64,000 nt of DNA from JAHRAW01 sp965249835 (GTDB lineage Bacteria > Pseudomonadota > Gammaproteobacteria > Arenicellales > Poriferihabitantaceae): assembly GCA_965249835.1 (NCBI GenBank), contig CBDFMY010000003.1, positions 62,001 to 126,000 on the forward strand, written 5' to 3'. Below the pieces are notes generated by a model that saw only the letters and a list, made by a program, of their open reading frames with translations, was not told the origin of the DNA and ran no database searches. The position numbers and the translations under genes were made by a program. Position 1 is the stretch's first letter; every line of letters begins with the position of its first letter. This document shows, in pieces, positions 52,934 through 61,934 of this stretch.

Positions 52934-53602
52934 CTATGGTCGAACTCTATCAAACCCGCCGCCGTTTTTATAGCCCCTTGCCAGCAGGTATATTTCTCTG
53001 GATTGCGCACGAGACGCATCCGGTTTTATGGTTTGCGCATGAGCAAAGCAATCGCCGATTTGTTGGCGGATGGCGGCGAACGATTCACCGGCAAACAACT
53101 TGGTCAGCAACGCCCCGCCGGGCTTCAACTGCTGCCGGCAAAAGGCCAGCACCGCCCGCTGCAAGGTTTCCATGCGCGCCTGGTCGGTGCTGGCTATACC
53201 GCTAAGATTGGGTGCCATGTCGGATAAAACAAGGTCAATTTTGTCGCCCGCAAAGCAATCAACCATCCGCCGCTGGGTCTCGGTGGCACAAAAATCACCC
53301 TGCACAAACCGCACCCGCTCGATTGGTTGCATCACCAATAAATCCACCGCGACAATTTGATTTTCGCCCGGTACTTGCGCGGCGGCGTATTGCGACCAAC
53401 TGCCCGGCGCCGCGCCGAGGTCAATAATTTTTGCGGTCGGTTTAATCAGATTATATTTGTCATCCATTTGTTCCAGTTTGAAAACCGAGCGGGCGCGCAA
53501 TCCTTGTTGCCGCGCACGCCTTACATGTGGATCGCGGTTTTGCCGTGCCGCCCATGCGCCGCCGGGGTTTTTGTGTTTATACGCGTTCACATGCTTCTCC
53601 AC
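52934..53602 (-). CDS. rlmE: 23S rRNA (uridine-2'-O)-methyltransferase
   Basis: Methylates U2552 of 23S rRNA in the 50S A-site. The 222-residue protein has RSVFKLEQMDDKYNLIKP, SAM motif IIDLGAAPGSWSQYA, the LVLSDMAPNLSG aspartate and a catalytic lysine/glutamate pair near LLTKLFAGE and SREIYLLARG. The upstream gene of ftsH, the standard gammaproteobacterial order. Confidence 0.94.
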   Translation of the reverse strand: MEKHVNAYKHKNPGGAWAARQNRDPHVRRARQQGLRARSVFKLEQMDDKYNLIKPTAKIIDLGAAPGSWSQYAAAQVPGENQIVAVDLLVMQPIERVRFVQGDFCATETQRRMVDCFAGDKIDLVLSDMAPNLSGIASTDQARMETLQRAVLAFCRQQLKPGGALLTKLFAGESFAAIRQQIGDCFAHAQTIKPDASRAQSREIYLLARGYKNGGGFDRVRP

Positions 53603-53611
53603 GCAGTGGCG

Positions 53612-54808
53612 TTACGAACCGTGCGCCACAGCCACCGAACGCAACCGAACTTCGTTGCCGATAACCGGACGGTCGGGCACCAGCCACGACACCCCCAGCG
53701 ACAAGGCGGCGAGCACCGCGCCGCACAGGAAAACCGCCGCCGGGGAAGTCAGCCACACCACCCCCAGCACCACCGGCAAAACCACCGCGGCGATGTGGTT
53801 GATGGTGAATGCCACACCGGCGGTGGAAGCGATCTCGGCCGGGTCGGCGATTTTCTGAAAATAACTTTTCATGGCGATGGCGAGGGCGAAAAACATGTGG
53901 TCAAGAATATACAGCAACGCGGCGAGGCCCGCGTGTTGCACGAATGCGTAACAGACAAAAATAATAACCAGCCCGGCGTATTCAAACAGCAGCGCGTTGC
54001 GCTCGCCCCAGCGGATGATTAATTGGCCGACCAGCGGCGCCAGCCAGATGTTGATGGCGCAGTTGACCAGAAACAGCAAGGTGAGCGCCGAGGCCTGATA
54101 GTCGAATTTCTCCACCATCAAAAATCCGGCGAACACCACAAAGATTTGTCGGCGTGCGCCGGATAAAAATGTCAGCAGGTAATACAACCAGTAGCGTTTT
54201 CGGAGGATGAGTTTTTTATGCTGAGCGTGTTTGGATGGGAAGTTCGGATACGCCAGCCACGCGAACAACGCAATCAGGCAGGTCAGCCCGCCGCCGACCA
54301 CATAAACTATTTTGTATTCCAGTTGGAAAATCGTCAAGCCCAGATAAATCAGCCCGAACGCGATCAGCGAAGTGAACGAGCCCACCGCGATCAGTTTGCC
54401 CAGCACAAATGGCGTGCGCTCCTTGTCGATCCATTGCAGCGACAGCGAATTCTGGATGGTCTCGTAGTAGTGAAAGCCCACCGACATCAGCGCGGTGACG
54501 CAATACAAACCGACCGCGCCGGGGAAAAATCCGGTCATGGCAGTGCCGATTCCGAGCAGTAGCAACGACACCAACGCCAGCGGTTGCTCGCGCATCAAAA
54601 TCAAAATGAACACCACACCAAAGGCTAAAAACCCGGGGATTTCGCGGATGCTTTGCAGCATACCGAACTGCGCGCCGTTGAACCCGGACACCTCCACCGC
54701 GAAGTTGTTGATTAACGAAAACCATGTGGCAAATGACAACGGCACCGCCGATGCCATCAGCATCAGCAAAACTTCGGGGGTATGCCAGTTGGAGCGATAT
54801 TTTTTCAT
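53612..54808 (-). CDS. Major facilitator superfamily transporter
   Basis: A 398-residue inner-membrane protein with about 12 hydrophobic helices. The N-terminus is MKKYRSNWHTPEVLLMLMAS and a central cytoplasmic loop holds AYPNFPSKHAQHKKLILRKR. Sequence pattern fits MFS but no substrate-specific motif is seen. It lies 9 bp from rlmE in the same direction. The start at 54808 is supported by the duplication: an identical-length start region with near-identical first 21 codons occurs upstream at 55301. Its upstream region is entirely duplicated repeat sequence. Confidence 0.8.
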   Translation of the reverse strand: MKKYRSNWHTPEVLLMLMASAVPLSFATWFSLINNFAVEVSGFNGAQFGMLQSIREIPGFLAFGVVFILILMREQPLALVSLLLLGIGTAMTGFFPGAVGLYCVTALMSVGFHYYETIQNSLSLQWIDKERTPFVLGKLIAVGSFTSLIAFGLIYLGLTIFQLEYKIVYVVGGGLTCLIALFAWLAYPNFPSKHAQHKKLILRKRYWLYYLLTFLSGARRQIFVVFAGFLMVEKFDYQASALTLLFLVNCAINIWLAPLVGQLIIRWGERNALLFEYAGLVIIFVCYAFVQHAGLAALLYILDHMFFALAIAMKSYFQKIADPAEIASTAGVAFTINHIAAVVLPVVLGVVWLTSPAAVFLCGAVLAALSLGVSWLVPDRPVIGNEVRLRSVAVAHGS

Positions 54809-55239
54809 GAGTGGATTGTAGCGTAACTTTAACAGACGCGGCTTTGTCGCAAAGATAGTGGTATGCGAAGGGCATCGGCGACGGCTTACGCCGCCGAGTA
54901 ACATGTGGCTGATATGCGAAGGTTCGCTTGCGCGTGCTCGCGCTTTGCGGGGGGATGCCCCCCGCACCCCCCTTTTGGCGCGGGGGAAACATCCTGTTTC
55001 CACGCGCCAGCGTGCGTCCCTGCACGCTCTGGTGATTGGGAGAATAGAGTAAATAGTAAAACTTCTGCGAGCGTGAAAACGAAAGAATCAGTATTCGTCA
55101 TCCTCGCCGTCATTGCGCTTGCCTTTTATTTTCGGTTACTTTGTCTTCTCAAAGAAATCATTCCGCACGATTCACCATTACTCCCCGTTTGTCATCCTCG
55201 CCGGCAGGCGGGGATCCTAAAGTGGCGGTGCAAGCCGTC
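54747..55239. repeat. Tandem duplication, copy 1 (MFS 5' end plus upstream region)
   Basis: Nearly identical to 55240-55733. The unit starts GCCGATGCCATCAGCATCAG and contains the first ~21 codons of the MFS gene, its leader, a GC-rich hairpin (GGGGGGATGCCCCCC) and a family B repeat ending in GGGATCCTAAAGTGGCGG. Confidence 0.92.
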
Positions 55240-55301
55240 GCCGATGCCATCAGCATCAGCAAAACTTCGGGGGTATGCCAGTTGGAGCGGTGTTTTTTCA
55301 T
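55158..55301 (-). pseudogene. Duplicated N-terminus of the MFS transporter
   Basis: The duplicated start (MKKHRSNWHTPEVLLMLMAS) continues for about 26 more codons of repeat-derived sequence to a stop at 55158, giving a ~47-residue open frame. It has the same leader as the real gene, so it might be translated, but the product would lack all but part of one helix. I treat it as a by-product of the duplication. Confidence 0.75.
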
Positions 55302-55733
55302 GGGTAGATTGTAGCGTAACTTTAACAGACGCGGCTTTGTCGCAAAGATAGTGGTATGCGAAGGGCATCGGCGACGGCTTACGCCGCCGAGTAACATGTG
55401 GCTGATATGCGAAGGTTCGCTTGCGCGTGCTCGCGCTTTGCGGGGGGGATGCCCCCCGCACCCCCCTTTCCGGCGCGGGGGAAACATCCTGTTTCCACGC
55501 GCCGGCGTGCGTCCCTGCACGCTCTGGTGATTGGAAGAATAGAGTAAATAGTAAAACTTCTGCGAGCGTGAAAACGAAAGAATCAGTATTCGTCATCCTC
55601 GCCGTCATTGCGCTTGCCTTTTATTTTCGGTTACTTTGCCTTCTCAAAGAAATCATTCCGCACGATTCACCATTACTCCCCGTTTGTCATCCTCGCCGGC
55701 AGGCGGGGATCCTAAAGTGGCGGCGCAAGCCGC
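55240..55733. repeat. Tandem duplication, copy 2
   Basis: Second copy, offset by 493-495 bp with a few substitutions and one- or two-base indels. It contains a start codon at 55299-55301 and 21 codons nearly matching the MFS N-terminus (one Tyr-to-His change) before running into unrelated sequence. Confidence 0.92.
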
Positions 55734-56175
55734 CCGGTGCGTCACGCTTGCGTAATGATGCTAATAGTCCGGCATATCAGGTTTTTTTCTCAATGTGCTT
55801 TGGCTTCTCGACGCGCTTTTGCCTTCTCAATCCACCATTGCCCTATCATTCGTCATTGCCCGGCCCATATTATTATTGGCCGGGCAATCCAGTTAAAAAA
55901 CCCAGCAGCGTTAGCCGCTATCATTTCGGCGGCTACGCCGCGAATGGTGGGTTTTTGAATAATGTCGTGGCTTACTCGTCAAAAAACGGTATTTTTGAGA
56001 AGATAAAGATGAAAACGCACCCTAACTTCTCAAAATTCGTCTTTTTTGAGAAGTTAGCGAAAAAGCAGACAAGCAGTATGTGAGCGGCAACGCGACGAAG
56101 CACAACAATACACGACACGACACTACACTACACAGCACAACGACCACAACGACCATGACGGCGAAAAGACAAGCG
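55734..56175. repeat. Repeat-rich intergenic region 2
   Basis: No gene is supported between the duplication and the tsx-like gene. It contains a family B tail, a GCCCGGCC...GGCCGGGC long palindrome (about 55858-55886) in a context shared with 58998-59035, a block shared with 49100-49170 (CCAGTTAAAAAAC ... TAGCCGCTATCATTTCGGCGGC), and an inverted relative of the 48851 tandem array at 56103-56157. Confidence 0.75.
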
Positions 56176-56176
56176 C

Positions 56177-56204
56177 AAAAAAAGCCCCGCTTTCGCGGGG
56201 CTTT
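56177..56204 (-). terminator. Rho-independent terminator of the Tsx-like gene
   Basis: AAAGCCCCGC and GCGGGGCTTT form a 10-bp stem with a four-base loop, followed on the minus strand by a run of seven T. It lies ~30 bp after the stop codon at 56235. Confidence 0.9.
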
Positions 56205-56234
56205 CGTTGTCGCTTCATGCGTCGCACATCCGGG

Positions 56235-57113
56235 TTAGAAATGCCACTTCAGCAAAAGATTAAGGTTGCGTTCATCCCAATCTTTGTTGCCGAATTTGTT
56301 TTGCCAATAGACATATTCGACGCCGCCCCAGAGTTTTTTCGGCTGCAGACCCATCACGCTACCGATGTCATATTTCAGTTGTGGCGTGAAGTTGAAGCCG
56401 GACTCAGCCTTCGTCTTGCTACCGTCTTTATAGTTAATATCAAACGCGGTTACGGCATCCAAGAAGCCGTCGAAGCGCACCCGCCCGCCAGCCAGATCAA
56501 AGCGCCACACCACAGTAAGTTGCATATTGTCATCGCGGGTTCGACTTACGTGGGCGAAATTACTTTTTAATGTCTCCGGAGACGGAGTGTTCTCATCCAA
56601 TGTCTGATCGTCGTTGAACCTCTTATACAGCGCAACATTGAAGAAACTCGCCTTCGGCACCGCCAGGTTCACGCCGACTCCGAGCAGATAGTTATTGAAA
56701 CTATTGCCATCGCTCGCGCCGCTGTTCGTGCCATTGTCGCCGGAGCCGAATTCCCATTGCGTCGCGGCGTAGACTTCTTTGACGAAGCCGCCGGGCTTGG
56801 TAATGGTCGGGTTGATGGAAAACTCGCCATACATCGCATCGTTTTCAAAATCCGAATCGCGGCTCATCAGGCGGTCAATGAACAGAAAGGTGCCGCCCCA
56901 GGTGTGGCCACTGGCGTGCTCAAAGGTGACCACATTGCGGTCGGTGGATTGCGTCTGACCGCCACCAATAACCTGCTTCTCATAATTACTGCCGGACAGC
57001 AGCGACAGGCTGAAGTCCTGCCAGATCAGTTTCGCCGATGCGGGGGGGGGGGGGGTGAGGGCTGCCAACATGGCGACGGTGCCGAGTAGCAACTTGATGC
57101 GTGATGTTTTCAT
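56235..57113 (-). CDS. Tsx-like nucleoside-specific outer-membrane channel
   Basis: A 292-residue outer-membrane beta-barrel. The N-terminal signal peptide (MKTSRIKLLLGTVAMLAALT then a proline run and ASA) is followed by KLIWQDFSLSLLSG, a pattern of Tsx-type channels. The C-terminus ends LNLLLKWHF with a terminal phenylalanine, as needed for barrel assembly. It sits downstream of an NCS2 nucleobase permease, suggesting joint uptake of nucleosides or nucleobases. The proline run is encoded by 14 consecutive C (57042-57055), so strand slippage would switch the frame off within the signal peptide. The present length is in frame. Confidence 0.85.
   Translation of the reverse strand: MKTSRIKLLLGTVAMLAALTPPPPASAKLIWQDFSLSLLSGSNYEKQVIGGGQTQSTDRNVVTFEHASGHTWGGTFLFIDRLMSRDSDFENDAMYGEFSINPTITKPGGFVKEVYAATQWEFGSGDNGTNSGASDGNSFNNYLLGVGVNLAVPKASFFNVALYKRFNDDQTLDENTPSPETLKSNFAHVSRTRDDNMQLTVVWRFDLAGGRVRFDGFLDAVTAFDINYKDGSKTKAESGFNFTPQLKYDIGSVMGLQPKKLWGGVEYVYWQNKFGNKDWDERNLNLLLKWHF
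57042..57055 (-). repeat. Poly-C tract (14 nt) in the signal-peptide codons of the Tsx-like gene
   Basis: Fourteen consecutive G on the plus strand (C on the coding strand) encode the proline run before the signal cleavage site. Tracts of this length are prone to slipped-strand mispairing; only lengths congruent to 14 modulo 3 keep the frame. Confidence 0.85.
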
Positions 57114-57280
57114 ATCTTCCTCCGATTAGGATGGGTTGAAGCGCGCCCTGTGGCACGAATGAGCGGACTATAACAGAATTGTTACCGAATGGTAATGTAA
57201 TTTGTGGAGTTTTTTCTCGTTGATTTCGCTTGCCTTTTCGGTGCCAGGGTTTATTACGCCGGGTATGGAGCAAGCGAAAA

Positions 57281-57318
57281 TAAAAAAAAGCCCCGCTTCT
57301 TTGCAGAAGCGAGGCTTT
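57281..57318 (-). terminator. Rho-independent terminator of the NCS2 permease
   Basis: AAAGCCTCGCTTCT and AGAAGCGGGGCTTT (minus strand) form a 14-bp stem with one mismatch and a four-base loop, followed by a T-rich run. It is 12 bp after the permease stop and isolates it from the tsx-like gene. Confidence 0.9.
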
Positions 57319-57330
57319 ATCGCGAGGAGA

Positions 57331-58689
57331 TTACTTCTCTTCTTGCGGCAACACCAGATTCAGCACGATGGCGATGAACGCGGCCGGCAACAAGCCGGAG
57401 GTCATCAGCACTTTGGCGGTGCCGGGCAAGTGTTGCGCGGCTGAAGGCACGAGTTGCAAGCCAAGACCGACCGACAACGCCACCGCGAAGATCATCATGT
57501 TACGGCGATTCCATGGCACATCGGAGAGCAGGTTGACGCCGGCCGCGGCGACCATGCCGAACATGACGATGACGCCGCCACCGAGTACTTCAATGGGCAT
57601 GGTGGAAATTGCCGCGCCGACTTTCGGAATCAAGCCGCAGGCGATCAGGAACAACGCGCCGTAGGTGACGACATGGCGGCTCATTACGCCGGTCATCGCT
57701 ACCAGCCCGACATTCTGCGAGAACGAGGTGTTGGGCAAGCCGCCGAACAAGCCGCCGACGGCGCTGCCGAGGCCATCGGCGAAGGTGGCACCCTGTAACT
57801 CTTTGTCGGTGGCTTCGCGCCCGGCGCCGCCTTTAGTGATGCCGGAGACATCGCCGACGGTTTCAATGGCGGAGACGATTGACATGAAACCGAAGCCGAT
57901 GATGGCGGCGATGCTGAGTTCAAAACCGAAGTGCAACGGGTTAGGCAACGCGAACCACGCGGCGCGGCCAATGTTGCCGAAATCCACCATGCCGAGGGCG
58001 AGGGCGACTAGATAGCCGGCGATGATGCCGAACAAGGCGGCGGCCATGGAGAGCATCCCGCGACAGAAGAACTTGAGGACGAAGGTGGCAACGATGACGG
58101 TGCCAGCGAGGCTCCAGTTGACGATGCCGCCGAAATCGGGGGCAGCCATCTGGAACGGCGCGGCGCCACCAGCGGCGTATTTGACGCCAACCTGGATGAG
58201 GTAGAGGCCTATCATCACCACGATGAGCCCGGTGACCAAGGGCGGTAGGGCGTAGCGGATGCGACCGACGAACGGCGCGAGGGCGGTGTGAATCAAGCCG
58301 CCGATGAGCACGCCGCACATGATCGCGCCCATGGCATCTACGCCTTTGCCGGCGACCAGCGGGATCATAATCGGCACGAACGCGAAACTGGTGCCTTGCA
58401 CAATCGGCAACCTCGCGCCGACCGGTCCGGCGCCGATGGTTTGCAACAGCGTGGCGACGCCGGCGAACAGCATGGACATTTGGATCATGTAAATCAGGTT
58501 GGGGAAGTCCGGCGAGTTGGAGCCGAAGCCAAAACCGGCGGCGCCGGCGATGATGATCGCAGGCGTGATGTTGCTGACAAACATGGCGAGAATGTGCTGG
58601 ATGCCGAGCGGAATTGCCGACGCCAGCGGCGGCGTGTAATTCGGATCGCGCAACTGTTCGGGCGTGCCGATTGATGATTGAGATAGCAT
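57331..58689 (-). CDS. NCS2 family uracil/xanthine permease
   Basis: Inner-membrane nucleobase:proton symporter of 452 residues with ~14 hydrophobic helices. Family motifs include GIQHILAMFVSNITPAIII near the N-terminus, LPIVQGTSFAFVP, and the substrate region AIETVGDVSGI; FGGLPNTSFSQNVGLVAMTG is the usual NCS2 signature. The start at 58689 has GAGG upstream. Xanthine/urate is the likelier substrate from the QNVG-type signature, but uracil cannot be excluded. Paired by location with the Tsx-like channel. Confidence 0.9.
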   Translation of the reverse strand: MLSQSSIGTPEQLRDPNYTPPLASAIPLGIQHILAMFVSNITPAIIIAGAAGFGFGSNSPDFPNLIYMIQMSMLFAGVATLLQTIGAGPVGARLPIVQGTSFAFVPIMIPLVAGKGVDAMGAIMCGVLIGGLIHTALAPFVGRIRYALPPLVTGLIVVMIGLYLIQVGVKYAAGGAAPFQMAAPDFGGIVNWSLAGTVIVATFVLKFFCRGMLSMAAALFGIIAGYLVALALGMVDFGNIGRAAWFALPNPLHFGFELSIAAIIGFGFMSIVSAIETVGDVSGITKGGAGREATDKELQGATFADGLGSAVGGLFGGLPNTSFSQNVGLVAMTGVMSRHVVTYGALFLIACGLIPKVGAAISTMPIEVLGGGVIVMFGMVAAAGVNLLSDVPWNRRNMMIFAVALSVGLGLQLVPSAAQHLPGTAKVLMTSGLLPAAFIAIVLNLVLPQEEK

Positions 58690-58769
58690 TTTTTTTCCTC
58701 GTTGGTAAAGTACGTAGAGAATGCGAGTATAGAAAGGAATGCGGCTAATGTCCAGAGCGGTGGAAGGCA

Positions 58770-59670
58770 AGCCCCGCCTGCCTTTTCGTTGTCATTGCGC
58801 TTGCCTATTCGCCGCCATGCGGTGTTGGTGACAACGAAAATGCGGCGCGCAATGACGAGTTGAGGGCGAATTGGACAATGACACCCCTGCCGTCATCCTC
58901 GCCGACAGGCGGGAATCCAGACGCGGCGAAGCCGCGCAAATGGCGGCGGCTTTGCCGCCATTTAAGGATAGCGGCTAACGCCGCTGAGTTTAATAACTGG
59001 ATTGCCCGGCCAATAATAACATGGGCCGGGCAATGACGAATGAAAGGTAATGGTAAATCGCAAAGTGTGACTTTTTTTGAAACGCCAAAAGTAAACGAGA
59101 AAAAAACTTGGTACGCCAGACTATTAGTATCATTACGCAAGCGTGACGCACCAGGCGGCTAACGCCGCCACCTGGATTCCCGCCTGCCGGCGAGGATGAC
59201 GGGTTGGGGGGTAATGGTGAATCGAGAGAGAATGATTTCTTTGAGAAGACAAAGCACACGAGAGAAAAAGTCCAACTATGCCGGGCTGTTAGTATTGTCA
59301 CGCGTAGCGAGAATCACGGTCTGGGGATGTGGTTTGGATTATGACGGTATTAGTTACTCTCATCGTTTTTTAGTTCTGGGTTCTCGCCTTTGGCGAGAAC
59401 AACAGACTGGATTCCCGCCTGCCGGCGAGAATGACGGGTTGGGGGGTAATGGTGAATCGTGCGGAATGATTTCTTTGAGAAGACAAAGTAAACGAGAAAA
59501 AGCCCGGTTTAACCGGACTCATTAATTACAAATAAACATTGTGCGCCGTATTTTGCGCGTATCATCCCTGATACGCGCCCTTCGGGCTCGCTTCGCTCGC
59601 GCCAATCAATTCATGGCACTCCCGGCGATTTTTTCGTTGTCAGGCAAGCGACATTGAGCGCAGATTATTT
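58770..59670. repeat. Repeat-rich intergenic region 3
   Basis: No gene is supported between the NCS2 permease and rplQ. The region holds a family A fragment (58785-58850), several family B units with CCCGCCTGCCGGCGAGAATG and TTTCTTTGAGAAGACAAAG (about 59165-59265 and 59405-59505), a GCCCGGCC/GGCCGGGC palindrome (about 59003-59033) and hairpins such as CCGGTTTAACCGG (59506-59518). Confidence 0.8.
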
Positions 59671-59790
59671 TTCGTCAGGCAAGGCGTGCGAGGAGCGAGC
59701 GAGGGAGCATACATTAAGTATGTGACTGACCGAGCGACGAAGCGCAACACCGCATGGCGGAAAATAAGCAAGCGAATGACAAGCGCAATT
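59671..59790. repeat. Dispersed intergenic repeat, family A, copy 2
   Basis: Shares with 19884-19990 the blocks GTGCGAGGAGCGAG, GCATACATTAAGTATGTG, GCGACGAAGCGCAACACC and GCATGGCG. It abuts the rplQ stop codon. Confidence 0.75.
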
Positions 59791-59792
59791 CG

Positions 59793-60209
59793 CTATTTCT
59801 CCGTCGCCTCTTCCTCAACTTCCTCTCCGAGTTCTTCCGCTTTGCTATCGATCTCGCGTCCCACCAACTGCACAAATGCCATGGGCGCGTTGTCGCCGGC
59901 GCGGTGGCCGCATTTCAATATCCGCAGGTAGCCGCCCGGGCGGTCGGCGAAGTGGGGGGCGAGGTCGTCGAACAATTTGCCGACTATTTCCCGTTCGCCG
60001 AGACGCGCGAAAGCGATACGGCGATTGGCGACGCTGGCGGTTTTCGCCAGCGTAATCAGCGGCTCGGCCACGCGCCGCAACTCTTTGGCTTTGGGTAGCG
60101 TGGTTTTGATTTGCTCATGGCGAAACAGCGACGCCGCCATGTTGCTGAACATGGCTTTTCGGTGAGCGGCGTTGCGATTCAGGCGACGCCCGATTTTTTT
60201 GTGGCGCAT
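59793..60209 (-). CDS. rplQ: 50S ribosomal protein L17
   Basis: A 138-residue ribosomal protein with MRHKKIGRRLNRNAAHRKAM at the N-terminus and RIAFARLGEREIVGKLFDDL. The C-terminal ~15 residues are an acidic extension (KAEELGEEVEEEATE) beyond the usual ~120-127 residues. Last gene of the alpha operon, 2 nt after rpoA. A family A repeat begins directly after its stop, in place of a standard terminator. Confidence 0.96.
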   Translation of the reverse strand: MRHKKIGRRLNRNAAHRKAMFSNMAASLFRHEQIKTTLPKAKELRRVAEPLITLAKTASVANRRIAFARLGEREIVGKLFDDLAPHFADRPGGYLRILKCGHRAGDNAPMAFVQLVGREIDSKAEELGEEVEEEATEK

Positions 60210-60211
60210 GA

Positions 60212-61225
60212 TTAAAATCCCAGCCCCATGTTGAAGTCATCTTCTTTCACCAGCGTCGACGGTGGCCAGTTTTCCAATTTGACCCCCAGCGACAGGTCGT
60301 GCTGCGCCAACACATCTTTAATTTCGGTTAGCGATTTTTTACCCAGATTGGGCGTCTTCAGCAATTCATTTTCGGTGTGCTGCACGAGGTCGCCGATGTA
60401 ATAAATGCTCTCGGCCTTGAGGCAGTTTGCCGAGCGCACGGTTAATTCCAAATCATCCACCGGCTTTAGCAACATCGGCGCGATTTCCGGTTCTTTCTCC
60501 GCCAGATTTTGCACCATGGATTCTTCGAGGTTGACGAACACCGCAATCTGGTCGTGCAAAATAGTTGCCGCACGCCGCACCGCGGTTTCCGGGTCAATGG
60601 AACCGTTGGATTCAATGTCAATAATCAGGCGATTGAGGTCGGTGCGCTGTTCAACTCGTGCGTCTTCCACCGTGTAGGAAATTCGGTTGATGGGACTAAA
60701 AGACGCGTCCACATGAATCACGCCCACCGCGCGCGTGTCGTCGGCGTCGTGCAAGCGGCTTTCGGCGGTCTCGTAACCGCGACCACGACGCACGGTGAAT
60801 TCCATGTCCAGTTTAGCGTTCTTGGACAAGGTGGCGATGTGATGGTCGGGGTCGACCACTTCAACGTCGTCAATCAATTCAATGTCGGCGGCGCGCACCA
60901 CCCCGGGACCCTTCTTTTTCAAACAAAGAGTCGCTTCATTGCGGGTGTGCATAATCAACGCCATGCTTTTCAAATTGATCAGGATGTCGATGACATCTTC
61001 CTGCACGCCTTCAAGGGCACTGTATTCGTGAAGCACACCCTCGATGCGCACATCGGTGACCGCGCAACCGGGCATGGACGAAAGTAGAATGCGACGAAGC
61101 GCATTGCCCAGCGTGTGACCGAAACCCCGCTCAAGGGGTTCAATGGTTATGCGGGAATGCTTTTCATCAATGTTCTTTGATTCCACCAGGCGCGGCCTGA
61201 GAAATTCAACAGTGGGGTCCTGCAT
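60212..61225 (-). CDS. rpoA: RNA polymerase alpha subunit
   Basis: A 337-residue assembly and regulatory subunit. The N-terminal domain has ITIEPLERGFGHTLGNALRR and the C-terminal domain has LELTVRSANCLKAESIYYIG and TPNLGKKSLTEIKDVL, the UP-element and activator contact surface. Position between rpsD and rplQ is canonical. Confidence 0.98.
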   Translation of the reverse strand: MQDPTVEFLRPRLVESKNIDEKHSRITIEPLERGFGHTLGNALRRILLSSMPGCAVTDVRIEGVLHEYSALEGVQEDVIDILINLKSMALIMHTRNEATLCLKKKGPGVVRAADIELIDDVEVVDPDHHIATLSKNAKLDMEFTVRRGRGYETAESRLHDADDTRAVGVIHVDASFSPINRISYTVEDARVEQRTDLNRLIIDIESNGSIDPETAVRRAATILHDQIAVFVNLEESMVQNLAEKEPEIAPMLLKPVDDLELTVRSANCLKAESIYYIGDLVQHTENELLKTPNLGKKSLTEIKDVLAQHDLSLGVKLENWPPSTLVKEDDFNMGLGF

Positions 61226-61290
61226 CTATGTTCCTCGATATGCGAAAGAGTTATACGAATAAAAAAAAAATAAATTAAACGGCGAACCGA

Positions 61291-61914
61291 CTACTTGGAA
61301 TACAACGCGACTACCAGTGCCTCGTTAATGTCCGGCGCAAGATCGGCGCGCTCGGGCAAACTCCGGAACAGACCCTTGACCGTTTTCAAATCCACATCAA
61401 CCCACGAGACAAAACCAATCTGCTCGCCGATTTCAAGCGCCGACTTGATTCGCAGTTGCTGCTTGCTGTTCTCGACGATTTCTATTTCGTCACCGGGCTT
61501 GACCTGGCAGGACGCGACATTGACCGTGCGCCCGTTGAGCATCACCGCTTTGTGGCTTACCAACTGACGCGATTCGGCGCGAGTTACGCCAAAGCCCATG
61601 CGATAGACGACATTGTCGAGCCGTGATTCCAGCAGTTGCAACAGGTTGAGACCAGTGGAGCCGGAGCTGCGTGCGGCTGCCTTGTAGTAACTGCGAAACT
61701 GTTTTTCCAGCACGCCATACATGCGGCGCAGTTTTTGTTTTTCACGGAGTTGGGTGCCGTATACCGTGGTGCGCGGGCGACGGCCACCGGGCCTGACCCC
61801 CGGTGCGCGGTCGAATTTGCACTTGGAATCGATGCGGCGCGCCGGACTTTTGAGGAACAAGTCGGTTCCTTCGCGGCGTGCGAGTTTGCAGGTGGGGCCC
61901 GTGTATCTTGCCAT
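61291..61914 (-). CDS. rpsD: 30S ribosomal protein S4
   Basis: A 207-residue primary 16S rRNA binder and, in E. coli, the translational repressor of the alpha operon. It begins MARYTGPTCKLARREGTDLF and has an S4 RNA-binding domain (LESRLDNVVYRMGFGVTRAE). Canonical order between rpsK and rpoA. Confidence 0.98.
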   Translation of the reverse strand: MARYTGPTCKLARREGTDLFLKSPARRIDSKCKFDRAPGVRPGGRRPRTTVYGTQLREKQKLRRMYGVLEKQFRSYYKAAARSSGSTGLNLLQLLESRLDNVVYRMGFGVTRAESRQLVSHKAVMLNGRTVNVASCQVKPGDEIEIVENSKQQLRIKSALEIGEQIGFVSWVDVDLKTVKGLFRSLPERADLAPDINEALVVALYSK

Positions 61915-61934
61915 TATTCGTTACCTTTGTGTGT

